Assembly: GCA_025024175.1 (NCBI GenBank)
Contig: QCXZ01000064.1
Location: 44,289,325-44,353,324, forward strand
DNA length: 64,000 nucleotides
Direction of reading: 5' to 3'
Origin: Rhyzopertha dominica
Lineage: Eukaryota; Arthropoda; Insecta; Coleoptera; Bostrichidae
Shown here: one piece after another, positions 36,401 to 48,354 of the stretch
How positions within the stretch are numbered: position 1 is the first letter of the stretch
Layout of the letters: each line of letters begins with the position of its first letter
Made by a program: the position numbers and the translations under genes
The notes under the pieces: model-generated
Database searches by the model: none
Told to the model about the DNA's origin: nothing
The model's input: only the letters and a program-made list of their open reading frames with translations

Positions 36401-39400
36401 TGTTGACTAATAAGGTAATTCAGGAAGATCTGTAGGGCTGCCTTGCCATGCGGCTAAATTGTCAGTGTGTCATCACATATATAGGTATAGGCTCAGTTTT
36501 TGTGTGGCGGTGGCAATCGCCTTGGTTTCGAAATCTTCCATAAATAAGGTTGCTATGACTGGCGATAACGGTGAACCCATTGATGCTTCTTCTATCTGTT
36601 TGTACCGCTGTCCGTTATATATGATATAGGTATTGTTTAAACGATGTATCACGTATTACAAAAACGTAAGTATTATAAAAACAGAAAAGGAAACAAAAAT
36701 TATTATTGACTGCAAAACAATTATACAGGTGTATACCGCTCACGCAATGGGCAAATACCACGACTAGCTGTAGGAGTGGGCTGGGTTCAAGCTATTTCAA
36801 AATTAAAAAGAGAGCCAAGGCGCCAGANAANTTTAAACCCAACAAAGTTATCCGACTAACAAAAAATTATCAAAATAACAGTGACAGTAGGTTAGCGGAA
36901 ATACAAAATAAAACTATTACTAAGCGTTTATTACAGAAGTAAAAATTAGTGACACACCTTGATTGAAATTAAATTTGCATTAATTTTTAGAATTTAAATT
37001 TATGAGATATAAAGTCGGATGTACTAAATCAAGTTAATCCCAGTGTTTATTGCAATTTCCAAACATATGAGTGCGCATTCATATTTACAATCGTTGGAAA
37101 ACCAATAGCACAAGGCTTCGAAATAAAGTTAAAGTGTTATCAATTAGTACAAACGTCACAAAAATATATATCAAATGCAATATAAACTATACAAGAAAAC
37201 TACGTTACAAGGGATCATGATAAAATACAAAATAATCAGGTAAGGAATGAATCAATAAGATATTCTTTTACAAATAACTTTACCGGTAACTAAAAGGTAC
37301 GTATTATCTTAAAAAAAGTAAAAAGTAAAAAAAGTACGCAATGCTACAAAACACGAAATGAATTCTCGATTCGGCGTGATCTCCACTATGGCAGTCAATA
37401 CAAAATAGCGATACACACAAAAGCCTTAGCGATCACTTCAAATGAATGATGTAAGGTAAGTAAGACGACACAACAAAAATTTTGTACTCAGCCTAGGTCC
37501 AAGATAGAGACAGATATCACATCCTTCAGGGCAAAGCTCAATGTACACTGGATGGTTACGTAAGCCGAGGCAGACTCAGATCTATCGCCGCTGCTTCGTC
37601 TCAGATTGGATACTCGACCAGACCAATCCCGGAAAACACTGAATTTTCCACAAGGCGTTACGTAAATCCAGCTGACCTCGCTCTGTTTTTTCTTTGGTTT
37701 TCTTTGCCAGGTAAGTAGAAAAAAAAGCCTAACGAACGAATAGTTAGATATAAAAAAATCTTAGGTTCGACACTTATCCTATATGGAGGCAGGCTTTTCA
37801 CACTCGGATTTATTAAACTGAAGATTGTTAAGTTAGGAAATATGGCTGCTGTAGTGAATTGGGCGAATCCAGCGTCAGCTGATTGTTATCGACGAAGACC
37901 AAGGGTCTCGAAATATTACTAAATCTCACCCACGAAATCAAATACCAAAATGTCGACGACAACAATTTGTAGTAAAATATTAAATCCTGCTTCATACAGT
38001 TGGAATTTTACCGAAATGTATTTTACTAGGTCCCCCCTTTTCATCGTTCACTCAGGCCCTCAGTTCAACTAGTGTAATGATACCTGACAGGTAAAAGAAG
38101 GCCACATTCAGGCGCAAGACACCAAGGTGAAGATATTTTCGATGGAGAACCGGATGCAGCAATCGGATACTTATTTTGAATTAAACCGCCCAATTAGCGT
38201 TTTAGCATTACGTACCAACGTAAGCAAAATGACAACAAAAATATATTTGGGAAAATTCATCGTTAGTGAAACTTAATCACCTAAAAGACTGTTAACAAAA
38301 GAGCGTAAAAAAGAACACTATGAAATTAAATGACCGTTACAGATGCTGGACTAAACTTAAGATATAGAATGGCGTTTTGTATTTCTCCTTTATTCTCTCT
38401 AACGCTTCTTCCATTGGTATTTGAGTAAACAAAATCTGGTGTCAAAGATAACTAACAGATCGTTGTTTCTTATGGCTGTGTCCTTCAATATGTCAATGAG
38501 ATGATCAACATTGCGCACGTACGACTTTGCTTTTTCTGCGTACGGTTGAAGTTGTTTTGCAAGATACTTAGCTAAGTTTTGTAGCGGGCATCCAATAGAA
38601 CTAACTATCGTCCTGAGTGGTGTGTCAGCTTTGTGGATTTTTTGTTAACCCGTACATTTTGGGACATTTGGAAGACTTCTCTCGTGGTATGATTTGCCTT
38701 TGGGTTTCGTCANCTGTAGGAGNGGTTTTAATNTTGCTGTTTGTTGTCTTTTCCAAATATGTCGTAGGATCGGAATTTATTTCACGGTAGGCCTAGGTAG
38801 GTGCTACATTTTTTCGTTGGAGCAAAACAGCCGAGATAATTTAAAATTCAATTTTAATTGCACAACTTTTGGTTTCCGTGCACATGCAAATTAACGGAGA
38901 GATGTTTCAAAAACTGTCACCTGGCGGCTGCAGATTTATAAGTTTACTGCTAATAGCTTGTAATTCACTATAGAAGCTACCACGAAATTTTATGAAGTTC
39001 GACAAACGTACATTCTAATATAGATGTTTCTTATTTTATGCATTTTGTTCAGTAGTAGATTCCTCAAAATATATTACTTATATCTTGTAGTGCAATGGTA
39101 AAATATATATATTTTTTATAAATGAATGCCGAATTTTAATCGCAGCCAAAGGTTTGGATGAGGAATTGTGATGAAATACAGGCAAAACTAAAGGTGCTTC
39201 CCAAAGTAGATAGGCAAGTTTCAATCGTAAGATCCATTGTTTGAAATTTAGCAGATTTAATGGTCGTATTAGTTTATAATATGTAACGTTTTAACGGTAC
39301 GTTTGACCTTTTTCTTTCCGTTAAATAATACTTTTCATATTACAAACCAAGCTTTCCGTGGTTTTATCCTCACCTTCTTCAGGGTTGAATACACGAGATT

Positions 39401-40223
39401 TGCTAACTCCAACTTCAAACGTTTTAACGGGATGTTCTACCTTTTTCCTTTTTCTTTCTAAATAATAATACTCTTCATATTACTTGTCAATTTGAAGTTG
39501 GAGTTATCAATCTCGTATATTGAACCCTGAAGAAGGTAAGAATAAAACCACCGAAAGCTTGGTTTGTAATATGAAGAGTATTATTATTTAACATTGTTTA
39601 AAATCTATCAACTGCAATTAATGTATACGACACCTGTCTTTCTTGGTAATTTGTTTATTACACTAAAATGATCGACACCGCTTGATCTAGCCCACTAGTA
39701 CGTCTAACCTTTGGTAAAAAAGAGAAAATATGTTATTTTAATAGTAGCTATTATATTGAAAATTAATCAGTTAGAACAGTTAAATTTATACAAACACGAT
39801 AGTAAAATTCTGAAGAATTATTGCAGTTTCAAACACGTTTATGATGAATAGTAGCGAATTTTAAGGCTTTGAAATATTGGTCGTCATAAAATTCATAGTA
39901 TCCCGCTTAAACCTCAGATCGAATGCACTGTAATGTTTCTAGATACATTTATAATAACTTGACTTAAAATATTACTAGACTAAAGTTTAGTGGATAGAAT
40001 TACTTACGGGTGGTATCTGAACTTTACAGCTCAAAATTATTCTTGTATTTGCTGGCGACCTTGCAAACCACCTGCAGGATATATTTGGAGGGTAGTTGTT
40101 GGGATATTCCTGGTTATAAAGGTAAAACGTTTGGCCCAATGTCATTTCTTGGTAGTAATCACAATTAGAATCTATGGCAGCTATAGCTGCCATAAAGAAA
40201 TTTGTCAACCCGGCTAACGCCAT
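30289..40223 (-). CDS. Secreted CUB-domain protein gene (3 exons seen)
   Basis: Read on the - strand, exon 1 (40223-40008) starts MALAGLTNFF, a hydrophobic signal-like segment, then NCDYY, YNQEYPNNYPP, SCRWFARSP and IILSC, ending CCACCC before GTAAGT. Exon 2 (30580-30454) follows a TTTTTTCAG acceptor and gives SSCTGDYLGVSLSG and KYCGSGN. Exon 3 (30401-30289) gives YSSGGKYLCTVTAVV, a Thr-rich linker and TAA. Phases are 0 at the first junction and 1 at the second. The pattern is the N-terminal CUB domain of insect CUB/serine proteases. The protease domain is not found to the left, so it has been lost, lies outside the window, or the protein is CUB-only. Intron 1 is 9.4 kb and full of retroelements. 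Confidence 0.8.
30454..30580 (-). CDS. CUB gene exon 2
   Basis: 127 nt. The acceptor CAG is at 30583-30581 after a T-run; the donor GTATGG is at 30453-30448. It ends with one base of a split Gly codon. Confidence 0.8.
30754..30912 (-). CDS. Unidentified exon-like frame, 53 codons, phase 0-0
   Basis: The - strand frame IRCLRSDVGLVGCQYLL ... KRWYGKACTAIDVK ends at a GTACGT donor (30753-30748). Upstream it is bounded by AAAAG at 30917-30913, a weak acceptor. The composition is protein-like, with charged and Cys residues. It sits 174 bases upstream of CUB exon 2 and would splice in frame between CUB exons 1 and 2, though that would interrupt the CUB fold. It may instead belong to another gene. 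Confidence 0.4.
30913..33174. other. CUB intron 1, no recognisable feature
   Basis: AT-rich sequence. Open frames of 60-85 codons (for example 31769-32023 -, 32233-32478 +) show no motifs or splice context. Two Ns are present at 32070 and 32113. Confidence 0.5.
33175..33840. repeat. Dispersed repeat shared with 42507-43340
   Basis: Both copies carry CCGCTGCAAA.TGAATCA, TTGCTGCACCGAAAATTTATA, GGGTAGTT and CCAAATTTCAAGTTCATAT in the same order. The second copy lies inside the 1.93-kb element at 42234-44160, so this may be a relic of the same family without preserved ends. Confidence 0.7.
34948..36143 (-). mobile_element. 5'-truncated R1-like LINE in the Penelope-like element
   Basis: A 12-bp duplication TGGTGGTTCGTC flanks it (34936-34947 and 36144-36155). 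On the - strand it starts inside the QGSILG motif of reverse transcriptase, continues LWNVFYGSVLRI, GYTDDLAIVI (YADD in active copies), KTKPVIFKGR, a thumb region, and a Cys-rich HTGHGCFRAYL...CPYCGGYDDVRHTIFNCPRW tail (35438-35223). It ends in a poly(A) run (T-run at 34948-34957). Truncation plus target duplication is textbook target-primed insertion. Confidence 0.85.
35223..36143 (-). pseudogene. R1-like LINE reverse-transcriptase C-terminal part
   Basis: Open from 36143 to about 35549 and again 35438-35223, with stops between. The C-terminal CPYC...H...CPRW motif is a zinc-binding knuckle typical of R1/I-group elements. The N-terminal half was never integrated. Confidence 0.75.
36647..38341 (-). 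mobile_element. 1.7-kb insert with CATC flanks, candidate solo LTR
   Basis: It splits the Penelope-like coding run between YILSLVQH and RLNNTYII. On the - strand CATC precedes TGTAACGG at one end and follows ACGTGATA at the other (38342-38345, 36643-36646 on +). There are no inverted ends and no long frame. Length, 4-bp duplication and TG start suit a solo LTR, but the 3' end lacks the usual CA. Two Ns fall at 36828 and 36831. Confidence 0.5.
39287..39595. repeat. Inverted plus direct repeat array beside the Penelope-like element
   Basis: Arms of about 90 bases (39320-39420 and 39489-39595) are inverted copies sharing CCTGAAGAAGGT, AAAACCAC and AAGCTTGGTTTGTAATATG. A GTTTTAACGG...CTTTTTC segment is repeated directly at 39287 and 39420. 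Penelope-like elements often have such rearranged terminal repeats, so this is probably its 5' end. Confidence 0.6.
40008..40223 (-). CDS. CUB gene exon 1 (signal peptide and first half of CUB)
   Basis: 72 codons from ATG 40223-40221 to a GTAAGT donor at 40007-40002. The frame stays open upstream for about 44 codons, but the hydrophobic leader begins at this ATG. Repeat copy B starts about 110 bases upstream. Confidence 0.8.
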
Positions 40224-40865
40224 AGCTGTCACAGTCACCTTATCTGTAAATAATTCATCAACAAAGTCATAAATTTCATCAAATACAATTCTCACCGAAA
40301 GCCATGATTGATATCTGCCCTCTCCGAACTCCGAACAGTCGTGGTTATACAACACTATACTGTGTTACGATAATTTCTATGAACCTCATTAAATGCGTAA
40401 TAGCTTATTTACATATTATTTTGCTTTTTAGTTGTTTTATCTTGTTTCATTTTTATCTTGCACAAATAAAGACTAATTTGCTATTTAATTACTTTCAAGT
40501 GCGATACTTTTTCGATACTACCTGAAACACTATCAGTAAGATGGTCGCGGTACTTTACATGTTATCATTAAATATAAAACTGCTCCAGCGAAAACCTAAT
40601 ATGTACTACTTCCCAAATTAATAATCTTGTGAGAAAACAGAATATTCTTCCCAGGAAGGCTGTTATGATCTGTGAGATCTAATCAAGTTTTAAGTTTTTG
40701 TAAAATCGTATCATTAAATAACGGACTCGTATTTTGGTATCTATTAAAATCTTATTGTGTGTACTACCAGATTAATTATATTTATGCAGGAATAAATTAT
40801 TTTTTATGGAATTTGCAAAAATATCGAAAAATATTTTTTGCTGTGTCCGGGATTCGATGCCGATA

Positions 40866-40926
40866 CTCCAGGTGTTGTCTGAATAATATTATTATAATAT
40901 ATAATATTATTCAGACAATGCTCCAG
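40866..40926. mobile_element. Palindromic micro-insert, 49 bp
   Basis: CTCCAG is on both sides (40866-40871, 40921-40926) of a near-perfect palindrome with ends TTGTCTGAATAATATTAT. Copy A lacks it. In copy A the adjoining 9 bases read CCTGGAGTA, the reverse complement of TACTCCAGG here, so the site also shows a local inversion. Confidence 0.6.
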
Positions 40927-42233
40927 ATTTATGCCCTAACACGCTACTGTTGCACTGTCAGATGCTTAGCTAAGAATCTTNAAGACAAGGTCAAATGTTA
41001 CTTTATTATCTAGATCAAATTTGGACCCAATTTTAAATGAAATATCAGCCATATGTGTATAATATGGATGACAATTCATTTATTAAATTTCTGTTGTGCT
41101 AAACAAAAGAAATCATAACTTATTGTGACCGACTACATTTTTTGCTGCAGGAACAAAAAATACTACGCACGAAACAAAGTAATGTTTACTGTTTGGACAA
41201 AACACGAACAGTAACAAAGATAAGGCAAGACAAAAGTAAGCTTTCATCACGTTTTTATAGAAAGCCTATCAACACTTCACACGCATTAGTAATTGTCAGG
41301 TATTCAAAGAGGAATGTTCACATCGAAGAGNACGGCGGGGCGAACTATAATGAAGACATGAACATCAATACGATATGTTTAAAAAATGCTTTGAACAATT
41401 CTTGTCTCCCAAATTCGTCATCGTAAATATAACTCGCGGAAAAGTGATGAGGGTTTACTTTCAAATTCTTGTGACTCAAAAGAGTTTCATTATATTGAAA
41501 CTGATAGCAGGAAAGTCCAAAGCTAGATTTTGTTAAAAGTCGTATCATATTGAAGCTTTAGAAGTTGTTACCTTAGTATTTATATACTGTCAAATGTAAC
41601 ACAAACCTTAGTTGCATTTACCGAAATATCTGCTCATGTTGACCAAAAACAATAGCGAAAGAATAAAATGAAATTTTAAGTATCCTTATAATTTAAATTA
41701 GTGACTGCAATGATACAGATCTAAATTATTCATTGGGAGATTCGGGTAGTTTACAAACGTATCTAGCAATTTAACATCAGTACACAATTACATCAAATTT
41801 GATTCCGTTAAGCTTTGAAATATAAATGACAGTTAATACTCAGAATGTACACAAGTATTTTCCAAAATTTTTGGTGTTCCAGTATGTTAGGGATCGGTGT
41901 TTGGATAGATAGAAAATTTGTGCAAACTGTTATTACTAGTACACTAAAAGGTCGCTTTAATACTAGAAAAGAAGAGAATATTCTCGTCAATTGGTATCTT
42001 CACATTTACCTAAAAACGGTAGAGGGTACGGATGTCCTTGAAAAATGCATACAAATAAAACAAATTTTATAATAGAACCCAGGTTTTATTTACAAAGTAT
42101 TGGATTTTATTTTAAAACACTTGACAAAAAAATGGCCATAATGGTAACACCATGACTTAAGAAGCATCGAATATGTTACTTTAATAAGATAATTTCGCCA
42201 AGAGGGACGCTCAATAATTTACTTAGCTGAAAC

Positions 42234-44160
42234 CACGGTAGTAGATAGAGGTATACGCACGATGCCGTGTGGAGCGGGCCAATTTCGTAGCCAGTCGCGT
42301 TAGAGAGAGATAGAGCAAAGTGGGAATCGGTCCGCTTTGCATAAGGCTACTTTATAGTGCACGCTGTGTTAATAATATCAATTTGATTCCCAAAATTACC
42401 TAAGCGGATAGCGATGTTTCATTTATCTTTCAAAAAGTGTGGAAATGATAAAATTCTGTTGTTACTTGTGCAACAATTTTAGAACAGATTTGCGTCATAT
42501 AATGAAAATCCGCTGCAAACTGAATCAGTATTTCCAGATCAAGTTGTCAAAATGAAATTTAGGCTTTTATTTCTTATATTATACCATCAATAATGAGGTT
42601 TTGAGGATTTTTTATCTCTAGACATTTTTTTCTACGACAAACGGTTCTCGTGATAGTAGCAAAAATCCATAAATTTGTAAAATCGGTTTTTTCTAAGTAA
42701 CTAGAAAATTATTAACTAACCAAAACAATTGCAAGAGTACTTTTCGATCAGAAATTTAATTTTCTATATAATAGCAAGATTTAAAAATAATTGTGTGAAC
42801 AAGGTCCAAAATTCATTTTTTGGAAATATTTCGAAAATGTCAAAATTTTGGAAACGTTTTTTTAAACACTTTTTGTGAGAAATTTTATTTCCTATCGGTT
42901 GGTATTTTTATATGTAAACATATTAAGTATTTTCTGAGATATTTGGGAAAACCGGTTTTTTAAATGACCGTTTTTTTCATTTTGCTGCACCGAAAATTTA
43001 TAGGGACTGATAATACTCGCAATTATACTAGTAATCATATACTAAAAGGCAAAAAATAAATGTTTGCAAAAAGGGCAGTTCCCCCCCCACAATTTTAGGG
43101 AAGGGGCCCTATACCCTACTCACCCCAAAAACATGTTGCTTTGGGTAGTTGATATTTATATGTATGCCAAATTTCAAGTTCATATGTTGTCTTTCGAAAG
43201 TTATCGCGTCCACATACAGACATATAAACACGAAATTTTTACTCAGATTTTGTTTTTGGACGTTTTCGAGCATTTTAAAGCGATTGAGCAAATAAAATTT
43301 TTTGAAATACTCCCCACCCGTTGGATGTCGAAGTAAAATTAAGTACAGAAATACGACTACTCTATATATTTCTTATATTATGAGGGTAATACTTATTTCA
43401 CACTAAACTTCAGAAGTATATCAAATAAGAGTGTTAGGAAATAAAAAGTGGTGCTTCTGCAGGAAACGTTAATAAAAATACACATACAAGGAAATCCAAA
43501 CATTAAAAAAAAACTGTAACTTAGATTCCTTCTTCTTTCTTGCACTTGATTTATCAGTATCTCTGTCATTGTGCTTATAGTACTATTTAATTTTCATTAT
43601 AATATAACAATAAACAAAATTTTGAAAGTATTTCTGCTTCGTGTTCTTTACAAGGAAACGAAATAGAATATGTGTTTGAAAACAATTCATCCACTACATT
43701 GTCAAAAGCAACACTGAATATGTTTGGTTAAAATATTTTTTTAAACTGTGAAATGATCTGATTTGGATGACCTAGCCGTCTTCTGGAATTTAAAATAGTA
43801 AGTCTAGATGAAGGACCAGCTGTATCAGAAACATTTGTTCGCTAAAGATGATCCTTACATGTGGAGCATTTCGACGNTTTANATTTTTTTTTGCATATAA
43901 AGCTCTATCGGAAGAATGACATGTTACAGTTCGGCACCACACAATACTTTCCCATTTTTTATTTCAAAAAACTTCACACAAATACCACACCGAATGTATG
44001 GTTATGCATGCCACTGGTGAGCGCTTTTACTACTATAGTACTATATTGCATCTCTTACTAAACCTCTCTCTCCCACTCTGTCTACCAATCTGGGCCGCAG
44101 TTGCATACAGTTACCATACGGTCGTGCGTAATTGCGTATACCTCTCTATCTATTACCATG
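42234..44160. mobile_element. 1.93-kb DNA transposon, 8-bp target duplication
   Basis: GCTGAAAC flanks both ends (42226-42233, 44161-44168); repeat copy A has a single GCTGAAAC at the same site. The ends are CACGGTAGTAGATAGAGGTA and, inverted, CATGGTAATAGATAGAGAGG, and GTATACGCA is shared by both arms. No transposase frame is visible. The 8-bp duplication suits hAT or P superfamilies; the non-autonomous state prevents a firm choice. Confidence 0.85.
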
Positions 44161-44289
44161 GCTGAAACCTAGTACGATAGCCAAGATGTTGTTAAAAAAA
44201 GATTAACGGACGACACAAACAATTATTAATTAAATACACCAGCATCGCTAGAGAGAAGAATTATAATTCTGCATGCTGGAGGTATAAAT

Positions 44290-45005
44290 GGTTGGGCACA
44301 AAATGCCCTACCTATATCAGCAAGAAAATATTGCCGTCAGCTTTGCTGATTATCTTGAGCGCGTCATTATTTGAAACATGGCTTACCAAACAACAACCAT
44401 TTTTACTTGCAAATTTGGTCATTGTCATGGACAATGCAAAATACCATACACAACCTACAACAACAACAACAACAACAAAAGCTCTATTTCGCTGTCATTA
44501 CAGCTTATTAGTGCAGTTTAGGTCTAATGCGGACAGCTTGGCATAGAACTAGTTTTGCCTATATACCAAAGGCATGGTATGATGTTCTAGAATTTCGTAT
44601 ACGACAATTAACATTATAGAAATTCTGGATAAAGCAACAACAGATGTTAATAAACAGCTTAATTATCCAGTAACCTTCAGGACTGATGAAATTGCAAGAC
44701 AAAATGGGCACATAATATTGAGGCTTCCGCCTTATGATTGTGTGTTCAATCCGATTGAATTAATATGGAGCAACCTGAAAAGAGGCATCGGAAGAAATAA
44801 TAAACGTTTGAATCTCAGAGCTACTATAATATATTTGGTACGGACCGATAAAAGGAGAAAATCTACCAGTAGTTATTGGAAAACTGAAGGAAACACGTTA
44901 AAAACAGTGGAAGATTTTTATGTTTCTGCTAATATTCCCAGATTTATTATCAGCGAAGACATTGAAAGAGATACTGATAGTGATAAGAGTGAAAGTGGTA
45001 AATAA
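44290..45005 (+). pseudogene. IS630/mariner-like DDE transposase remnant, copy B
   Basis: Better preserved than copy A: ILHAGGINGWAQNALP, VIVMDNAKYHTQ and, in an intact 95-codon stretch ending at TAA 45003-45005, RLPPYDCVFNPIELIWSNLK followed by an acidic tail (DTDSDKSESGK). A (CAA)n run at about 44455-44477 and frameshifts break the middle. The N-terminal DNA-binding part was not found. Confidence 0.7.
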
Positions 45006-46559
45006 ATAAATGTGAAATCAAACTGTACTTATATTTTACTCACTTTACTTTACCGGTCCTAATGAAGCAATGGCAATTGGCATTAGAATCTTAAACTAAC
45101 ACTGAAATTCATAACCTGACAATAAAAATAGAAATTTGGTCATTTAAATGAATTCTTCCATAAGACTGTGAGTTATAATGAAAATGAAATTGTTGTTACC
45201 TATTCTTACTCTAGCCTTGAACAAAAATTCAGTTTTACTTAAGGGAAATAGTTGAATTTACATTATGTAGTGAAAGTAGAATGCAAACTCAAGATATTGT
45301 GTCTAATAAAAGTAAAACAGAATGGCATACGTTTTTGGGCATGTGAACTGCGTTATGACTTGACAAATTTCGGGCTGTCATAAATTAAATGCATTACAGT
45401 TTAGCGTTTCTGAAAAAAACTTATACCAGATCATACATGTATTTCTTTGTGCAAAAATAGTATTCCAAAACACATTTACAACACTTACCTACGTCAAAAT
45501 TATCAACACATATATAACTAACGGTTATGTTTGTAAAATCGAAAGTTTCAGCTACAAACCATCGTTCCTGCTCATTTCGTCAGTTGGTATTGAAATAAAG
45601 GTTCTATTGAGTTTTCTATAATTAATTATACTTGAAAGGTATGGCACTGAAACTTTTTACTTTTTAATGTTACTCATTCGCAAAAAGCAAATTACCCGCT
45701 CTCATGCTTTTCTCTTCTCAGTTTAACCGTTATAAAGCATTTTTGCACAGTTTTAAAGGTTCAAATTTAATATGTTATTTTGTCTTAAATTTACTTTAAA
45801 TTGGTAAAACAAGATGTGACTTATTGCTCAGAATCTCTCAAATAATACATATGAATACATACAACTTAACTATTATTAACCCTGTCTTCTGCTTAAATGA
45901 CCACACAATTCGAAGTGCATTTATGTTCCATTTTTCAACTCCGCGTTTATGTACTCAAAAAATAAAGAATTTACAATTACATGTACAAAAAGCATATATT
46001 TCTACACAGCTTAAATACTTCATAAAGCCTTGAGAAAGAAAACTCAGTGGATCATTACTAGAGACAGTAGTTCACCCTTCTCGTTTTATCTAACTTCTAA
46101 CAACTAATTTCATTACATACATATACAGCAGTATAACAAAACTTATCGTGTTCTTCTTTCTTTCTTATCTAGAACTAAATTTTATATTTATGCTCTACAT
46201 GTTTATGTCCTGTAAGTATAAAAGCAAGGGCAAGTGTTGCGCGTTACCGCACGACGTGCGCTATAAATATGCTTGTCGAATGACAGAAACCATTTTTTTC
46301 AAACAAACCCTCCTAATGCAGAACGAAAGCATCAACATTATTGGATGTTATTCTTAAAGGTGGCTTTAAAGAATTAAATATTTTATTTGATTACAATATT
46401 CTATAATAATAAGTAATAAACTAAATGATAGTAGCACAGTCGGCTTATCTCACNCAAGTAAACAACTGATGTCCGATAATATCAATGTCTGGAGCAGATG
46501 AAATACTTATATAAAATTGTTAAAACACGTTAACGTGTTCATGAAGCGCAAAGTGTACT

Positions 46560-46890
46560 TGACACCTTGTTTACTATTGCTACCTGTACTTAACTTCCTT
46601 TATTTAAAGACCAGTACCAAAATACACTATATCCAATCACAACTAGTTCATTCTTCGTTTGCTTTGCCGCTATTCAAATCAGACTTCTCGCCCACCTGAG
46701 TTCACGGTCCCTTTTATACCGATCGACGAACGCTCTGGAATCACCTACGAGAACATTCGACCTATCTATAATGCTCGACTATGACAGAATGACATTAGGC
46801 AACCACGCGAACGTCGCTCATCGTCGGTATGGTTGTCTAATCTGCAGACGCTGATTTGACCTCATTGTAGTCAGTGGTAAAACCCAGCAA
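46560..46890. repeat. Dispersed repeat, copy 2 of 3
   Basis: Copy B counterpart of 11110-11480, with a few small deletions. Confidence 0.6.
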
Positions 46891-48354
46891 ACAAGTGTTT
46901 AACTGTTGGGAACTGGAGTATCATACAGTAAAGGGCTAAATCATACAAAAAAATTTAAAATTATTTTATCGATATTGCAAATACGAGTATACTTATGCAT
47001 AATGTCTTTCTTAACTGCAACCTTGACTTGATACTAATAAAATCTCAGAAGTTTCTAGGTATTCAGAAGTTACCATGTTACTGCTAAAGTTCAAAGTGTT
47101 TAAACTACAAAGAAAGAAACATTATTTAATGTGAAGTAGAAATGAAATGGCTGAAAGTTATAAACGTAAATAAATAAAGCGAAAAGTGAGAACAACAAAC
47201 CGTCATATTCTCTTAAAAAAGAACTCGATATTATTTAACCTGGACATAAGTGTCATCCTCGAAACGAAATTATAAATGCGAAAAATTAAGATCACAAGTT
47301 GATACAGGATAAGTTATGTGGATGAAAGGTTTTTCTTTGCCATTGTACTTCACACATTTTCTGCATTTTCGAGTTCCTTTCACAATTCTAAGGCAACTGT
47401 ACGTAATCTTTTCTTGTTGCATTCGCAACCCTTGTTTATAACTGAAAACAGGTGGCTGGTTAATTCCTACACTAGGATAAAAATAATTATAAACATAAAA
47501 TAATTATGAAATTTAGTTTATCGCTGTGCCCGGAACAAAAAAAAATACCAAAGATACTTTAGAGGCGGATGTGTTTCGATCGTTTGTATAATTTAAATGA
47601 TCAATATAGGTATTTGGATCAACCCGAGCCGTGAAGGCTGTTATCTCCTCTCCATTATTTGGAATCCAATCACACAACGGCTATCTCAACCCTCACTCCT
47701 CACAATCTCTATAAATATAAAAAAACTAACCAAAAAGAACAAAATTTCAAAAGGTATAATTAGTTCTTTCCCTTATTATTAATTTCATATTTTAAACTTT
47801 ATTTTTTGTTTATTCGCTTCCAGCAATAAAATTATTTATTATGCTGTTAAACAAATATCTATTAAACATTTAAAACATATCGTTTCGTTTACCAGATACC
47901 GGATGTTTAATATTTATTTTTTTTTATATTTCAAAAACTGTTTGGGATGCGACGTGAAAGTTAGGACACGTTATAGCGGAATAAATGTGCACTGCCACTG
48001 ACTTTTTTCATACCCATATATTATTAAATTCACCAATTCTTAACGCTGTTTTTAAGACAAAAAATAATTTCTCATTCCCGTGACTACAAAAAACTGGTAC
48101 CTATATATATTCTTTAGAAATTAATTTAAGTCACTCGTTTTGCCATTGTTATGAAAATCCAGCGTAACTTTGTTTTAAATAATATAGCAGTTCTTGGCAG
48201 TTTAACTATAAGTCTGTCCACAGATAATCGTGTTTTCAAACATGAACAGCGATTTTACATTCGAAAACCTTGCTGATCGCACCTAGCTTACGGAGCAGCA
48301 AATTGCAATAGACGGGAGACTGCGCATCTCTATATACAAATGTACTACCTATCC

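Larger units (their letters stand above)
34120..38770 (-). mobile_element. Penelope-like element, split twice
   Basis: On the - strand, from high to low coordinates, fragments recall the Penelope reverse transcriptase (MYGLTKNPQS; IPMEEALERIKEKYKTPFY; then, after a 1.7-kb insert, NNTYIIYNGQRYKQIEEASM and GSPLSPVIATLFMEDFETKA), the end of that domain (LADEESSDAELKYVKPTLL), and, after a LINE insert, SDKIGRILKQHK and a GIY-YIG-like VYEIASGTCRQLYVGQT. The YVDD box has a one-base frameshift. Stops are frequent. All of it lies in intron 1 of the CUB gene, in the same orientation. Confidence 0.75.
40335..48330 (+). repeat. Long repeat, copy B
   Basis: Colinear with copy A (21-13940). It lacks the MITE, Ginger-like and Sola-like inserts, the GC-rich island and the THAP block, and carries its own 1.93-kb element and a 49-bp palindrome. 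It begins directly upstream of the CUB gene and ends just before the DUF4817-like fragment. Confidence 0.85.

Noticed and set aside
39515..39560. Possible hammerhead ribozyme (CTGAAGA ... GAAA) in the Penelope-like repeat
   Set aside because: Core words are present, but the bases between do not form a clean stem II and the cleavage-site arm cannot be placed; the inverted copy has CGGAAA instead.
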